Of a stretch of 64,000 bases of DNA, positions 44,277 to 52,427 are shown in pieces. Source of the stretch: Micromonospora parathelypteridis (GTDB lineage: Bacteria; Actinomycetota; Actinomycetes; Mycobacteriales; Micromonosporaceae); contig NZ_JACHDP010000001.1 in the NCBI RefSeq assembly GCF_014201145.1, forward strand, positions 3,720,001 to 3,784,000. Reading direction: 5' to 3'. How positions within the stretch are numbered: position 1 is the first letter of the stretch; each line of letters starts with the position of its first letter. The notes under the pieces are model-generated. The model ran no database searches, was not told where the DNA came from, and saw nothing but the letters and a program-made list of their open reading frames with translations. Position numbers and translations under genes: made by a program.

Positions 44277-45032
44277 GTGCAGACGACGACGGTGGACATT
44301 CCCACGGACGACGGGGTCGCGGACTCGTCCCTCACCCGACCCGAGGGCAACGGCCCGTTCCCGGCGGTGCTGCTCTTCATGGACGCCTTCGGCCCGCGCC
44401 CACGCCTGGTGGAGATGGCCGAGCGGATCGCCGCCCAGGGCTACCTGGTGCTGACCCCAAACCTGTTCTACCGGGCTGGCCGGGCACCGCTGTTCGACCT
44501 GTCCCGGCTCGGTGAACCGGACCAGCGCGGCGCGCTCTTCGAGAAGATCATGCCGATGATCGTCGCGTTGACCCCCGACGTGATCAGCCGGGACTCGGCC
44601 GCGTACCTCGACTTCCTGGCCGCCCGGGACGACGTCCGGCCGGGCCCGGTCGCGATCACCGGATACTGCATGGGCGGCACGAACGCGCTGCGAGCCATCG
44701 AGGCGCACCCGGACCGCATCGCCGCGATCGCCAGCTTCCACGGCGGGCGCATCGTCACCGACGCGTCGGACAGCCCGCACCTGGGCGTCGACTCGATCAC
44801 CGGCGAGGTGTATTTCGGGCACGCCGACCAGGACCAGTCGATGACGCCCGAGCAGATCGCCACGCTGGAGAAGGCGCTCGACGCCGCCGGTGTGCGATAC
44901 CGCTCCGAGGTGTACGAGGGCGCCCACCACGGCTTCACCATGGCCGACACCCCGATGTACCACGAGCAGGCCACCGAGCGTCACTGGGTCGCTCTGTTCG
45001 ACCTGCTGAACCGCACCCTGCCGACGACCTGA
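44277..45032 (+). CDS. Dienelactone hydrolase family protein
   Basis: A 251-residue alpha/beta hydrolase of the DLH family. The nucleophile is a cysteine, in GYCMGG, with Asp in GHADQDQ and His in GAHHGF completing the Cys-Asp-His triad. It is cytoplasmic. CGAGGAGG precedes the GTG start. DLH enzymes open dienelactones in aromatic degradation or hydrolyse related esters. There is no aromatic pathway nearby, so the substrate is open. Confidence 0.92.
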   Translation: MQTTTVDIPTDDGVADSSLTRPEGNGPFPAVLLFMDAFGPRPRLVEMAERIAAQGYLVLTPNLFYRAGRAPLFDLSRLGEPDQRGALFEKIMPMIVALTPDVISRDSAAYLDFLAARDDVRPGPVAITGYCMGGTNALRAIEAHPDRIAAIASFHGGRIVTDASDSPHLGVDSITGEVYFGHADQDQSMTPEQIATLEKALDAAGVRYRSEVYEGAHHGFTMADTPMYHEQATERHWVALFDLLNRTLPTT

Positions 45033-45061
45033 CGCCGAGGGTCGATGGTGCGGCGCGGCGG

Positions 45062-46165
45062 TCAGCGGCGCAGCAGCACCGGGCCGGCGTCGATGCGGAT
45101 GCGGAACAGCGCGTACGGCTTGCGTCGTAGATCCTGGCCGCGCTGGTACCGCGCCTGCCGGTGCAGTTGGTTGGCGGTGACGTAGAGGTACCCGTCGGCG
45201 GCCACCGACATCGTGTCCGGCCAGAGCAGTCGTGGGTCGTGGACCAGGGCCTCGTACTCGCCGTCCGGCAGCCGCCGCAGCACAGCGTTGTGCTCGTACG
45301 AGGTGAGGTAGAGCCGCCCCGCGTCGTCGGACTCCAACCCGTCCGAGGCGGTGCCCTTGTCGCCCTCGTCGACGACGGTCGCCTCGACCGCCTCCTGGGT
45401 GACGCCCGGGTCGGCAAGCGCCTTCGTGGAAACGCTGTACCAACGGCGGGACGCCAGCGGGCAGTAGTGCAGCCGGGTGCCGTCGGCCGAGATGGCGATC
45501 CCGTCGGCGCCCATGGTCATTGGCTTCGGCGGCCCGTCCGCCGGCCGTTCGAGTAACGGCCGGCCCTCGACCACCGGGCGGAACATCGCCAGCGGCTCCG
45601 CCTTCGTGGACGGGTGGTCCTGCAGCCGCCGCCAGGCGGCCCCGCTGGCCAGGTCCACGACGATGATCCCGTTCGGCCCGGAGGCCGCCGAATCGGTGAT
45701 GTACGCGACCCCCGACTCGCCCCGCCGCAGATCGAAGCGGACATCGTTGAGGTACGTCGTCGGCAGCGCCACGTCCGCCGGGAAGGTGATCACCTGGGCG
45801 ACTGTGTCTGTGTCCAGGTCGACCCGGACCAGTTTCGGGCCGCCCGGCTTCGTCGGCTGGAACATCGGGCTGCCGGTGTCCAGCACCCAGAGCCGGTCGG
45901 CCGGGTCCACGACGATGCTCTGCACCGACACGAACGCCCCCGCGTCGTCGTCGCCGGACGCGTCGTTCCACGCCTGGTCGGGGTAGGGCACCTCCCGGCC
46001 GTCTCGCAACTCGACCACGGTGGCCGGCACCTCGTCGCCCCACTTCGGGAAGTTGACGAAGATCCGGCCCCGGTGCGAGACGCTCACCCCGGTCGGCATC
46101 GGGCCGGTGAAGGTGTGCACCAGCTCCAACTCGCCGAGCGGCTCGTCGCCGACCGGCCCGTTCAC
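45062..46165 (-). CDS. Major royal jelly/yellow family beta-propeller protein
   Basis: A 367-residue six-bladed-propeller-like protein. Segments VQSIVVDPADRLWVLDTG, AYITDSAASGPNGIIVVDL and DGIAISADGTRLHYCPL are characteristic of the MRJP/yellow family (annotated in bacteria as L-dopachrome tautomerase-related). No signal peptide is visible. GGAG lies nine bases before the GTG start. It is the distal gene after the SMP-30 lactonase in the galactose operon, about 100 bp away. A sugar-lactone or ligand-binding role is plausible because both families are propellers, but unproven. Confidence 0.84.
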   Translation of the reverse strand: MNGPVGDEPLGELELVHTFTGPMPTGVSVSHRGRIFVNFPKWGDEVPATVVELRDGREVPYPDQAWNDASGDDDAGAFVSVQSIVVDPADRLWVLDTGSPMFQPTKPGGPKLVRVDLDTDTVAQVITFPADVALPTTYLNDVRFDLRRGESGVAYITDSAASGPNGIIVVDLASGAAWRRLQDHPSTKAEPLAMFRPVVEGRPLLERPADGPPKPMTMGADGIAISADGTRLHYCPLASRRWYSVSTKALADPGVTQEAVEATVVDEGDKGTASDGLESDDAGRLYLTSYEHNAVLRRLPDGEYEALVHDPRLLWPDTMSVAADGYLYVTANQLHRQARYQRGQDLRRKPYALFRIRIDAGPVLLRR

Positions 46166-46266
46166 GACGCCCGCTCCACGGTGTCCATCGTCCCGCCCCC
46201 TGCCGGCCGGCCCGTTGCCGTGCTCGGGTGCGGCTATTCCCGCCCTGGCGTCCGATATGCCTCCGG

Positions 46267-47151
46267 TCAGCCCGCGTCGGGGGCGGTGGCGTGTGCGGTG
46301 GGGAGGCCGGGGACCGGGACGTCCACCGCGAGCAGCGCGCCGTCCACCGGGCCGGCCACGGCCAGCCCCACGCGGGCGGTGCCGATGAAGAGTCGACGCA
46401 GGTCGGGGCCGCCCAGGCAGATGCCGGCGGGCTGCTTCGCCGGCAGCCGGATCTCCCGTTCCAGCGTGCCGTCCGGCCGATAACGGCGTACCGCAGCGCC
46501 GCCCCAGAGAGCGACCCAGAGGTGGCCCGCCGCGTCGACAGTCATCCCGTCCGGGCCGCCGTCTTCGGGGGACAGCCGCAGGAACGGCTCCCGCCCGTGC
46601 AGGGCCCCGGTGTCGGGGTCGACGGTGAACCGGTCGACCTCGCCGCGCGGCGTGTCGGCCAGATACATGGTGGTGCCGGTGGCGTCGAACGCCGGCCCGT
46701 TCGGAATGGTCAACCCGGTCACCGCGGGCACCGGCGCCGCGCCCGGTGTGAGCCGGTACAGCGTGCTCCCGCCGGGCACCGCGGCGTACGTCATGCTGCC
46801 GGCCCAGAAGCGGCCGTGCGGGTCGGCGACGGCGTCGTTCATCCGGGTCGGCTCGGGCGCGTCGGCGACCAGGTCGGCGACCGGTCGGGGGTCTCCGGTG
46901 GCGGGCAGCAGGGTGACGCCGGTCCCGGCGGCGGCCAGCCAGTCGCCGGGCCGGTCGGCCAGCGGGGCGACCGCGCCGAGCGGAAACTCGAGGCGGTGCA
47001 GTTCCCGCAGCGGTCCCGGCGCGTCGCCGTCGGTCTCCAGTAGCCGCCCGGCCAGCAGGTCGACGAGGACCAGCCGGCCGTCGACCCAGCGCAGCCCTTC
47101 GCCCAGCTCCAGCCGGTCGGTGCTCCAGACGGTCGGTTCGGTCAGCTCCAT
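46267..47151 (-). CDS. SMP-30/gluconolactonase family lactonase
   Basis: A 294-residue six-bladed beta-propeller. LELGEGLRWVDGRLVLVDLLAG carries the first metal-ligand Glu, MNDAVADPHGRFWAGSM the Asn/Asp ligands and DGMTVDAAGHLWVALWGG the Asp ligand. The divalent metal site fits sugar-lactone hydrolysis. GGAGGAG precedes the ATG. Within this gene cluster it would open galactono-lactone to galactonate. Confidence 0.9.
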   Translation of the reverse strand: MELTEPTVWSTDRLELGEGLRWVDGRLVLVDLLAGRLLETDGDAPGPLRELHRLEFPLGAVAPLADRPGDWLAAAGTGVTLLPATGDPRPVADLVADAPEPTRMNDAVADPHGRFWAGSMTYAAVPGGSTLYRLTPGAAPVPAVTGLTIPNGPAFDATGTTMYLADTPRGEVDRFTVDPDTGALHGREPFLRLSPEDGGPDGMTVDAAGHLWVALWGGAAVRRYRPDGTLEREIRLPAKQPAGICLGGPDLRRLFIGTARVGLAVAGPVDGALLAVDVPVPGLPTAHATAPDAG

Positions 47152-47230
47152 CTCGCTCCTCCAAGGATCTCCGGCGGCGATCGGCGGCCGCACCGGTCAG
47201 CGGCGTTCGGCGGCCGTGCCGCCGCATCGG

Positions 47231-48172
47231 TCAGCGGACGGTACCGCCGGGTTCGTTGTCGAGCAGCGTCAGCTCGGCCCGGTCGGGCAGGCCCTCCCAG
47301 TCGCCCCTGGTGGCGACCGCGAACGCTCCGGTGGTGACGGCCCGGTCCAGCCGGGCTGGCGCGTCCGCGCCGTCGAGCCAGGCGGAGAGCAGCCCGGCCA
47401 CGAAGGCATCACCGGCTCCGACGGTGTCCACCACCGGCACCGTCCGGGCTGGACGGTGCACCGTGCCGGTCGCGCGGTGACTGGTCGCCCCACCGGCGCC
47501 GTGCTTGACCACGACCTCGGTCACGCCGGCCGAGAGTAGCGCCGTGACCGGGTCGGTCGCGTCGGTCAGCACGGCCAGCTCGTCGTCGGAGGCGACCACC
47601 AGGTCGATCGAGGGCAGCAGTGGCCGCAGCGCGGCGGCGGCCTCGGCGACCGACCAGAGTCGCTGCCGGTGGTTGACGTCCAGGCAGATCGTGCTGCCCG
47701 CCGCGTGAGCACGCCGCACCGCCTCCACCACCGCCTGGTACGGCTCGACGCCCAGCGCGCAGGTGATACCGGTGACGTGCAACAGCCGGGGCGGCGGCCC
47801 GGGCGCGTCGAAGGCACGGGTCACATCGGCCGGGCGAAGCCGGGAGCCGGCCGACCCGGCGCGGTGGTAGGTGACCCGGTTGATGTCGGCGACGCGGTTC
47901 TCGAAGAGGATCAGCCCGGTGGGCGCGGTCGGGTCGACCCGGGACCAGGTCAGGTCGACGCCCTCCGCGCGCAGCGTACGGCGGATGAGCTCGCCGGGCT
48001 CGTCGGCGCCGGTGACCCCGATCCAGGCGGCCCGGTGGCCGAGCCGGGCCAGCCCGATCGCCACCGTCGACTCGGACCCGGCGACGGAGATCCCGGCGGT
48101 GCCGCCCAGCCGCAGCGGGCCGGTGGTGCGGAACGCCGCCATCGTCTCGCCGAGCGTGAGCAGGTCGGTCAC
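47231..48172 (-). CDS. PfkB family sugar kinase, probably 2-keto-3-deoxygalactonate kinase
   Basis: A 313-residue ribokinase-fold kinase. The anion-hole/catalytic motif is DTVGAGDAFVAGLLSAWL, and the N-terminus LLTLGETMAAFRTTGPL resembles KDG kinases. E. coli DgoK belongs to a different family, so this would be a non-orthologous replacement. The GTG start overlaps the stop of the aldolase gene (GTGA). The assigned substrate follows from its place between galactonate dehydratase and aldolase. Confidence 0.88.
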   Translation of the reverse strand: MTDLLTLGETMAAFRTTGPLRLGGTAGISVAGSESTVAIGLARLGHRAAWIGVTGADEPGELIRRTLRAEGVDLTWSRVDPTAPTGLILFENRVADINRVTYHRAGSAGSRLRPADVTRAFDAPGPPPRLLHVTGITCALGVEPYQAVVEAVRRAHAAGSTICLDVNHRQRLWSVAEAAAALRPLLPSIDLVVASDDELAVLTDATDPVTALLSAGVTEVVVKHGAGGATSHRATGTVHRPARTVPVVDTVGAGDAFVAGLLSAWLDGADAPARLDRAVTTGAFAVATRGDWEGLPDRAELTLLDNEPGGTVR

Positions 48173-48789
48173 TGCCCGACCGCCGCGAGGAAGGCCGCGG
48201 CACGCTCACGCAGCGCCGCCGGGTCGCCGCCGCGGACGGCGTCACCGAGCAGCGGGGAGCCGACGCCGACGGCTACCGCTCCCCGGTCGAGGTAACGCCG
48301 AGCGCCGTCCGCGTCGACCCCACCGACCGGCACGAACGCGGTGCCGGGGAACGGGTCGCGCAGCGCGCCGAGGTAGTCGGGCCCACCGAGGGAGGCCGGG
48401 AAGAGCTTGACCGCAGTGGCGCCGCCACTGCTGGCCTGCACCACCTCGGTCGGGGTGAGCGCGCCGGCCAGCACCGGAAGCCCGAGTCGACCGGCCTCGG
48501 CGAGGCTCGGTGCGAGCGCCGGGGTGACCAGGAAACCGGCACCCGCGTCGGCCGCGGCGCGGGCATCGTCGGTGCTGAGCACGGTGCCCGCGCCCAGGGC
48601 GTAGTCAGGCCCGAGTGCGGCCCGGGCGCGTCGGATGACGCCGAGCGCGTCGGCGCTGGTCAGCGAGACCTCGACCAGCGCCACGCCGCTCTCGGCCAGG
48701 GTGAGCACGGCGGTCAGCGCGGCGGCCGGGTCCGGGCCGCGCACGATGGCCAGCAGCCGGTGGGTACGCAGCTCGTCGAGCAGGTTCAT
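48169..48789 (-). CDS. 2-dehydro-3-deoxy-6-phosphogalactonate/gluconate aldolase
   Basis: A 206-residue class I aldolase of the KDPG/KDPGal family. The Schiff-base Lys is K128 in AVKLFPAS, the catalytic Glu is E40 in LVEVSLTS and the phosphate-site Arg is in AIVRG. It cleaves the phosphorylated keto-deoxy acid to pyruvate and glyceraldehyde-3-phosphate. Its length equals that of E. coli DgoA. It is coupled to the kinase gene, and GAGGACA precedes the ATG. Confidence 0.92.
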   Translation of the reverse strand: MNLLDELRTHRLLAIVRGPDPAAALTAVLTLAESGVALVEVSLTSADALGVIRRARAALGPDYALGAGTVLSTDDARAAADAGAGFLVTPALAPSLAEAGRLGLPVLAGALTPTEVVQASSGGATAVKLFPASLGGPDYLGALRDPFPGTAFVPVGGVDADGARRYLDRGAVAVGVGSPLLGDAVRGGDPAALRERAAAFLAAVGQ

Positions 48790-48800
48790 CGCGGGTGTCC

Positions 48801-49640
48801 TCAGTGGATGCGGTGGGCGGAGATGGTGAGTCGCCAGGCAACCTCACCGGCGGGCGGGACGACCGCCGCGTCGGCTGGGCCGGCGTCGGCCAGGTCGAAG
48901 GCGGCACCGAGCATCGGTTCGACGCCGACGCTGCGGTAGGGGCGGTCGGTCGGCCAGCCACCCAGGTTGCGCCAGAGTGCCGTGCTGCGGGGCTGATCAT
49001 CGCACTCCAGCTCCAGGGTCAGCCGGTCGACGCCGTCGATCACCTGGACCCGGGGGCAGTCGAGCAGCACCGCGCCGAGCGCGGTCCCGTCGTCCGGGCC
49101 GAGGGTGTCCAGGGTCAGCCCGGCGGGGGCCGGCCACGGCCCGGTCAGCCAGGGTTCACCGGTGGGCCAGCTACCCGGCGGCAGGAGCGCCGCGGCCTCC
49201 GGGTGCAGCCGGGTCCGGGTGCCGGTGGGCGCGTCGAGACGGGCCGAGGGGGAGAGGTCGAACAGAGCGTGCGCCGCCCAGACGAACCGGTGACCGGGAT
49301 CGGCGGCCAGTCGGTAGTCGGCCACCACCACGCCGTCGGAGTCGGCGATCCGGCGGGTCAGGACGAACGCCGGCCGCTCGATGACCACGGTTCCCGGGCT
49401 GGCGGTGCGCCACGGGCGCGACCACACCTCACCGTGGTCGGGTTCTCCGCGCACGGTGGGCAGGCACTCCTCCAGCCCGCCGGCGTCGACGAACGCGTCG
49501 TCGGGGCGTACCTCGTCCCGGCCGGGCTCGGGGCCGCGCCAGAGCCACTCCCGGCCGCCGCCGTGCAGGCTGGTCCACCGACCGCCGCGCGCCGCGTCGT
49601 ACGCCGCGCGCAGCGGCACCGGCTTCGCGCCGGTCACCAT
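48801..49640 (-). CDS. Aldose-1-epimerase-like (mutarotase fold) protein
   Basis: A 279-residue protein resembling the galactose mutarotase superfamily, though diverged: GGRWTSLHGGGREWLWRG near the start, a VWAAHALFDLSP segment with the expected His, and C-terminal strands ELECDD and GVEPM. The catalytic Glu is not certain. Its start overlaps the end of dgoD (7 bp). In this cluster it could interconvert anomers of galactose or recognise another sugar of the galactoside. Confidence 0.78.
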   Translation of the reverse strand: MVTGAKPVPLRAAYDAARGGRWTSLHGGGREWLWRGPEPGRDEVRPDDAFVDAGGLEECLPTVRGEPDHGEVWSRPWRTASPGTVVIERPAFVLTRRIADSDGVVVADYRLAADPGHRFVWAAHALFDLSPSARLDAPTGTRTRLHPEAAALLPPGSWPTGEPWLTGPWPAPAGLTLDTLGPDDGTALGAVLLDCPRVQVIDGVDRLTLELECDDQPRSTALWRNLGGWPTDRPYRSVGVEPMLGAAFDLADAGPADAAVVPPAGEVAWRLTISAHRIH

Positions 49641-50779
49641 TCGGCGAACGACCCGTCGGCGTGCTGCCAGACCGGGTTGCGCCAGGCATGCGGGGTACGG
49701 GCGGCCTTCCGGACCGCGCCTTCGTCCACGGTGATGCCCAGGCCGGGCCGTTCGAGGCGGGCGATGTGCCCGTCCACGAACCGGAACGGCTCCGGGTCGA
49801 TCAGGTAGTCCAGCAGCTCCGACCCGACGTTGTAGTGGATGCCGATGCTCTGCTCCTGAATCAGGAAGTTCGGGGTCGCGAAGGCCACCTGGAGGCTGGC
49901 CGCCAGGGAGATCGGGCCGAGCGGGCAGTGCGGGGCGAGCAGCGCGCCGTACGTCTCGGCCAGCGCGGCGATCCGGCGGACCTCGGAGATCCCACCGGCG
50001 TGCGACAGGTCTGGCTGAACCACGGCGATCCCGGCCTGCAGTGGGCCGAGGAACTCGGAGCGACCGTAGAGCCGCTCGCCGGTGGCTACCGGGATCGGCG
50101 TGCCGGCGACGATGTCGCGCAGGTGGTGGGCCTGGTCGGGTAGGACCGGCTCCTCCACGAAGAACGGGCGCAGCGGGACCAGCTCGGGCAGGATCCGGCG
50201 TACGGCGGCCAGGCCGGCCCGACCGTGGAAGTCCAGTGCGATGTCCCGGTCGGGGCCGAGCACCTCTCGGGCGGCGGCGACCCGGCCGACCACCTCGTCC
50301 ACCTCGGCAGACGTGGGGATGGGGGAGAGCCGCCCGGAGGCGTTCATCTTGACGCCGGTGAGTCCGGCGGCGACCTGCGCGGCGGCGGCGTCGGCCACCT
50401 CGTTGGGCTCGTCTCCGCCGATCCAGGAGTAGACCCGGACCTTCTCGCGCACCGCCCCACCGAGCAGCGCGTGCACCGGAGCGCCGTACGCCTGCCCGGC
50501 GATGTCCCAGAGTGCCTGGTCGAGGCCGGCGACCGCGCTGGAGAGGATCGGGCCGCCCCGGTAGAAGCCGCCCTTGGTGAGCACCTGCCAGTGCTGCTCG
50601 ATGCGGAGTGGATCCGCACCGATCAGGTATTCGGAGAGCACCTCGACGGCACTGCGCACCACTTCGGCGCGCCCCTCCACCACCGGTTCACCCCACCCGA
50701 CCAGCCCGTCGTCGGTCTCCACCCGGCAGAACAACCACCGTGGCGCGACGAGGAAGGTCTCGATCCGTTCGATCTTCAC
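49634..50779 (-). CDS. dgoD: D-galactonate dehydratase
   Basis: A 381-residue enolase-superfamily enzyme closely collinear with E. coli DgoD. It has WGEPVVEGRAE, FYRGGPILSSAVAGLDQALW and the metal/catalytic residues D183-F-H185, E209, E235 and His in APHCPLGPI. The C-terminus is LWRNP-like (WRNPVWQHADGSFAEW). It converts galactonate to 2-keto-3-deoxygalactonate. The GTG start shares one base with the GntR stop codon. This is the diagnostic gene for the De Ley-Doudoroff galactose pathway. Confidence 0.96.
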   Translation of the reverse strand: MKIERIETFLVAPRWLFCRVETDDGLVGWGEPVVEGRAEVVRSAVEVLSEYLIGADPLRIEQHWQVLTKGGFYRGGPILSSAVAGLDQALWDIAGQAYGAPVHALLGGAVREKVRVYSWIGGDEPNEVADAAAAQVAAGLTGVKMNASGRLSPIPTSAEVDEVVGRVAAAREVLGPDRDIALDFHGRAGLAAVRRILPELVPLRPFFVEEPVLPDQAHHLRDIVAGTPIPVATGERLYGRSEFLGPLQAGIAVVQPDLSHAGGISEVRRIAALAETYGALLAPHCPLGPISLAASLQVAFATPNFLIQEQSIGIHYNVGSELLDYLIDPEPFRFVDGHIARLERPGLGITVDEGAVRKAARTPHAWRNPVWQHADGSFAEW

Positions 50780-51486
50780 TAACTGCCCCTCTGTCCCCGT
50801 ACCTTCGCGACGTCCCGGACGGCCTTGTCCAGCAACTCGCGCATAGCGGTCTCGGCCGCCGTCTCGTCCCGCTCGCGCAGCGCGTCGACGACCGCACGGT
50901 GGCTGGGCACCGGGTCGTCGTGCGCGGCGCCACCGTGCACCAGCCGGTCCCGTTCGGCGAGCCCGGTCTCCATCACGACCTCCATCCGCTCCAACAACTC
51001 GTTGTGCGTGGCGGTGAGGAGCGCGCGGTGGAAGGCGAGGTCGGCGGCGACGGCGGCGGCCGGATCACCGATGGCCTCGGCCATCTCGGCCAGCGCCCGG
51101 TCGAGGGCGGCCACGTCTTCCTCGGTCGCACGGGTGGCGGCCAGCCGTGCGGCGGCCGGCTCGATGATGGCGCGTACCTCGTGCAGTTGGTCGAGCAGCC
51201 GCTGGTCGGTGCCCTCGGCGAACTGCCAGCGGATCACGTCACCGTCGAGCAGGTTCCAGTCGGCGCGGGGCCGGACGAAGGTGCCGCGTTTCTGCCGGGC
51301 GTCGACGATGCCCTTGGCCGAGAGGACCTTCAGCGCCTCGCGTAGCGCCGTCAGGCTGACGTCGAACTCCTCCTGCAACGCGACGATGTTCAGGGTCGCG
51401 CCGGCGGCGATCTCACCGGTGAGGATGCGACGGGCGATCGCCTCGACGGTCTGCCCATGGATGCCGCGGCGTGCGTACTGTGCCAA
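50779..51486 (-). CDS. FadR/GntR family transcriptional regulator (DgoR-like)
   Basis: A protein of about 235 residues. The N-terminal winged HTH (TVEAIARRILTGEIAAGATL, FDVSLTALREALKVLSAKGIV) is followed by an all-helical FCD effector domain with metal-ligand His residues (LAFHRALLTATHNE, SHRAVVDAL). It is encoded inside the galactose operon just before dgoD, as E. coli DgoR is linked to dgo genes. The start is uncertain: TTG at 51486 fits the family N-terminus (AQYARRGIHGQ), with another TTG at 51549. Confidence 0.9.
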   Translation of the reverse strand: MAQYARRGIHGQTVEAIARRILTGEIAAGATLNIVALQEEFDVSLTALREALKVLSAKGIVDARQKRGTFVRPRADWNLLDGDVIRWQFAEGTDQRLLDQLHEVRAIIEPAAARLAATRATEEDVAALDRALAEMAEAIGDPAAAVAADLAFHRALLTATHNELLERMEVVMETGLAERDRLVHGGAAHDDPVPSHRAVVDALRERDETAAETAMRELLDKAVRDVAKVRGQRGS

Positions 51487-51521
51487 TGCTCCTGGCCTTT
51501 TCGCTGGTCGGTATCGATCTC

Positions 51522-52268
51522 TCAGGCCGAGGCTTTCACCGCTGTCCAACCGCCGTCCACCACGAGGCTCGCGCCGGTGATGTAGGCGGCGTCCGATGAG
51601 GCGAGGAAGGCGACCGTCGAGGCCACTTCGTCCGGTGTGCCGAAGCGCTTGGTGACAGTCTCCGCGACGCTGCGTCTCCGGTCCTCTTCGGACACGTCCG
51701 CCCAGGCGCCGGTGAGGATGGGCCCGGGCAGCACGGTGTTGACGCGCACCTGGGGGCCGTACTCCACGGCGAGTTGGCGGCCGAGCGCGACCAGGCCGCC
51801 CTTGGCGGCGGCGTACGCGGGCCGGCCGGGCAACCCGACCAGCGCGTGCACCGAGGAGATCAGCACGACCGCGCCCGAGCGTGCCCGCAGATCGTCCAGA
51901 CAGGCGCGTACGCCGAGGAACGAGCCGGTGAGGCTGACGCCGAGCTGGTGGTCCCAGGACTGCCGGCTGGTCTCGTGGGCCGGAGCGACCTGCACGGCGT
52001 ACGCGTTGCTGACCAGGATGTCGATGGGGCCGAGGCTGGCGCGTACGGCAGACACCGCAGTCGCCCAGTCGCTCTCCTCGCTGACATCGACCACTACGGA
52101 CAGTGCTCGGTCGCCACGGGCGGTCAGTTCGTCGGCCAGCGGGGCCGAGTCGTGCACGTCGAGCAGTGCGACCGCTGCCCCCTCGGCGGCGAGCCGCCGG
52201 GCAGTGGCGGCGCCGATGCCGCCCATCGCGCCGGTGACCAGCGCGTTTTTGCCTTCAAGCCGGCGCAT
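51522..52268 (-). CDS. SDR family oxidoreductase, putative galactose 1-dehydrogenase
   Basis: A 248-residue classical SDR: ALVTGAMGGIGAATARRLA, catalytic Ser in VVLISSVHALVG, PAYAAAKGGLVALGRQ for Tyr/Lys, and a C-terminal VVDGGWTAVKAS. An Asp after strand 2 (LLDVHDSA) suggests NAD+ preference. It is the first gene of the catabolic operon, next to regulator and galactonate dehydratase. Galactose oxidation to galactonolactone is therefore the likely role; substrate cannot be read from the sequence. I chose the ATG at 52268, with AGGTGG upstream, over an ATG at 52310. Confidence 0.85.
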   Translation of the reverse strand: MRRLEGKNALVTGAMGGIGAATARRLAAEGAAVALLDVHDSAPLADELTARGDRALSVVVDVSEESDWATAVSAVRASLGPIDILVSNAYAVQVAPAHETSRQSWDHQLGVSLTGSFLGVRACLDDLRARSGAVVLISSVHALVGLPGRPAYAAAKGGLVALGRQLAVEYGPQVRVNTVLPGPILTGAWADVSEEDRRRSVAETVTKRFGTPDEVASTVAFLASSDAAYITGASLVVDGGWTAVKASA

Positions 52269-52302
52269 AGGCTGATCCACCTGACCCCCGCCATGGTCTC
52301 GT

Positions 52303-52332
52303 CTAATCATTAATTACGAAGATATCTTGACA
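52303..52332. promoter_or_regulatory. AT-rich divergent control region of the galactoside locus
   Basis: A markedly AT-rich pocket in GC-rich surroundings. It contains TAAT-N5-ATTA (52304-52316), the perfect palindrome AAGATATCTT (52319-52328) and a consensus -35 TTGACA (52327-52332) facing the import operon. It separates the leftward catabolic operon from the rightward transporter/galactosidase operon. It is the best candidate for the GntR regulator's operator and the divergent promoters. Confidence 0.6.
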
Positions 52333-52427
52333 GCCGGCGACGACCGATGCAACCTTCTCGTCACAGCATTCACATGGACGACACATCGCGCAGTGACGCT
52401 ACGTGTCGTAGAGGAAGGGATACCTCC

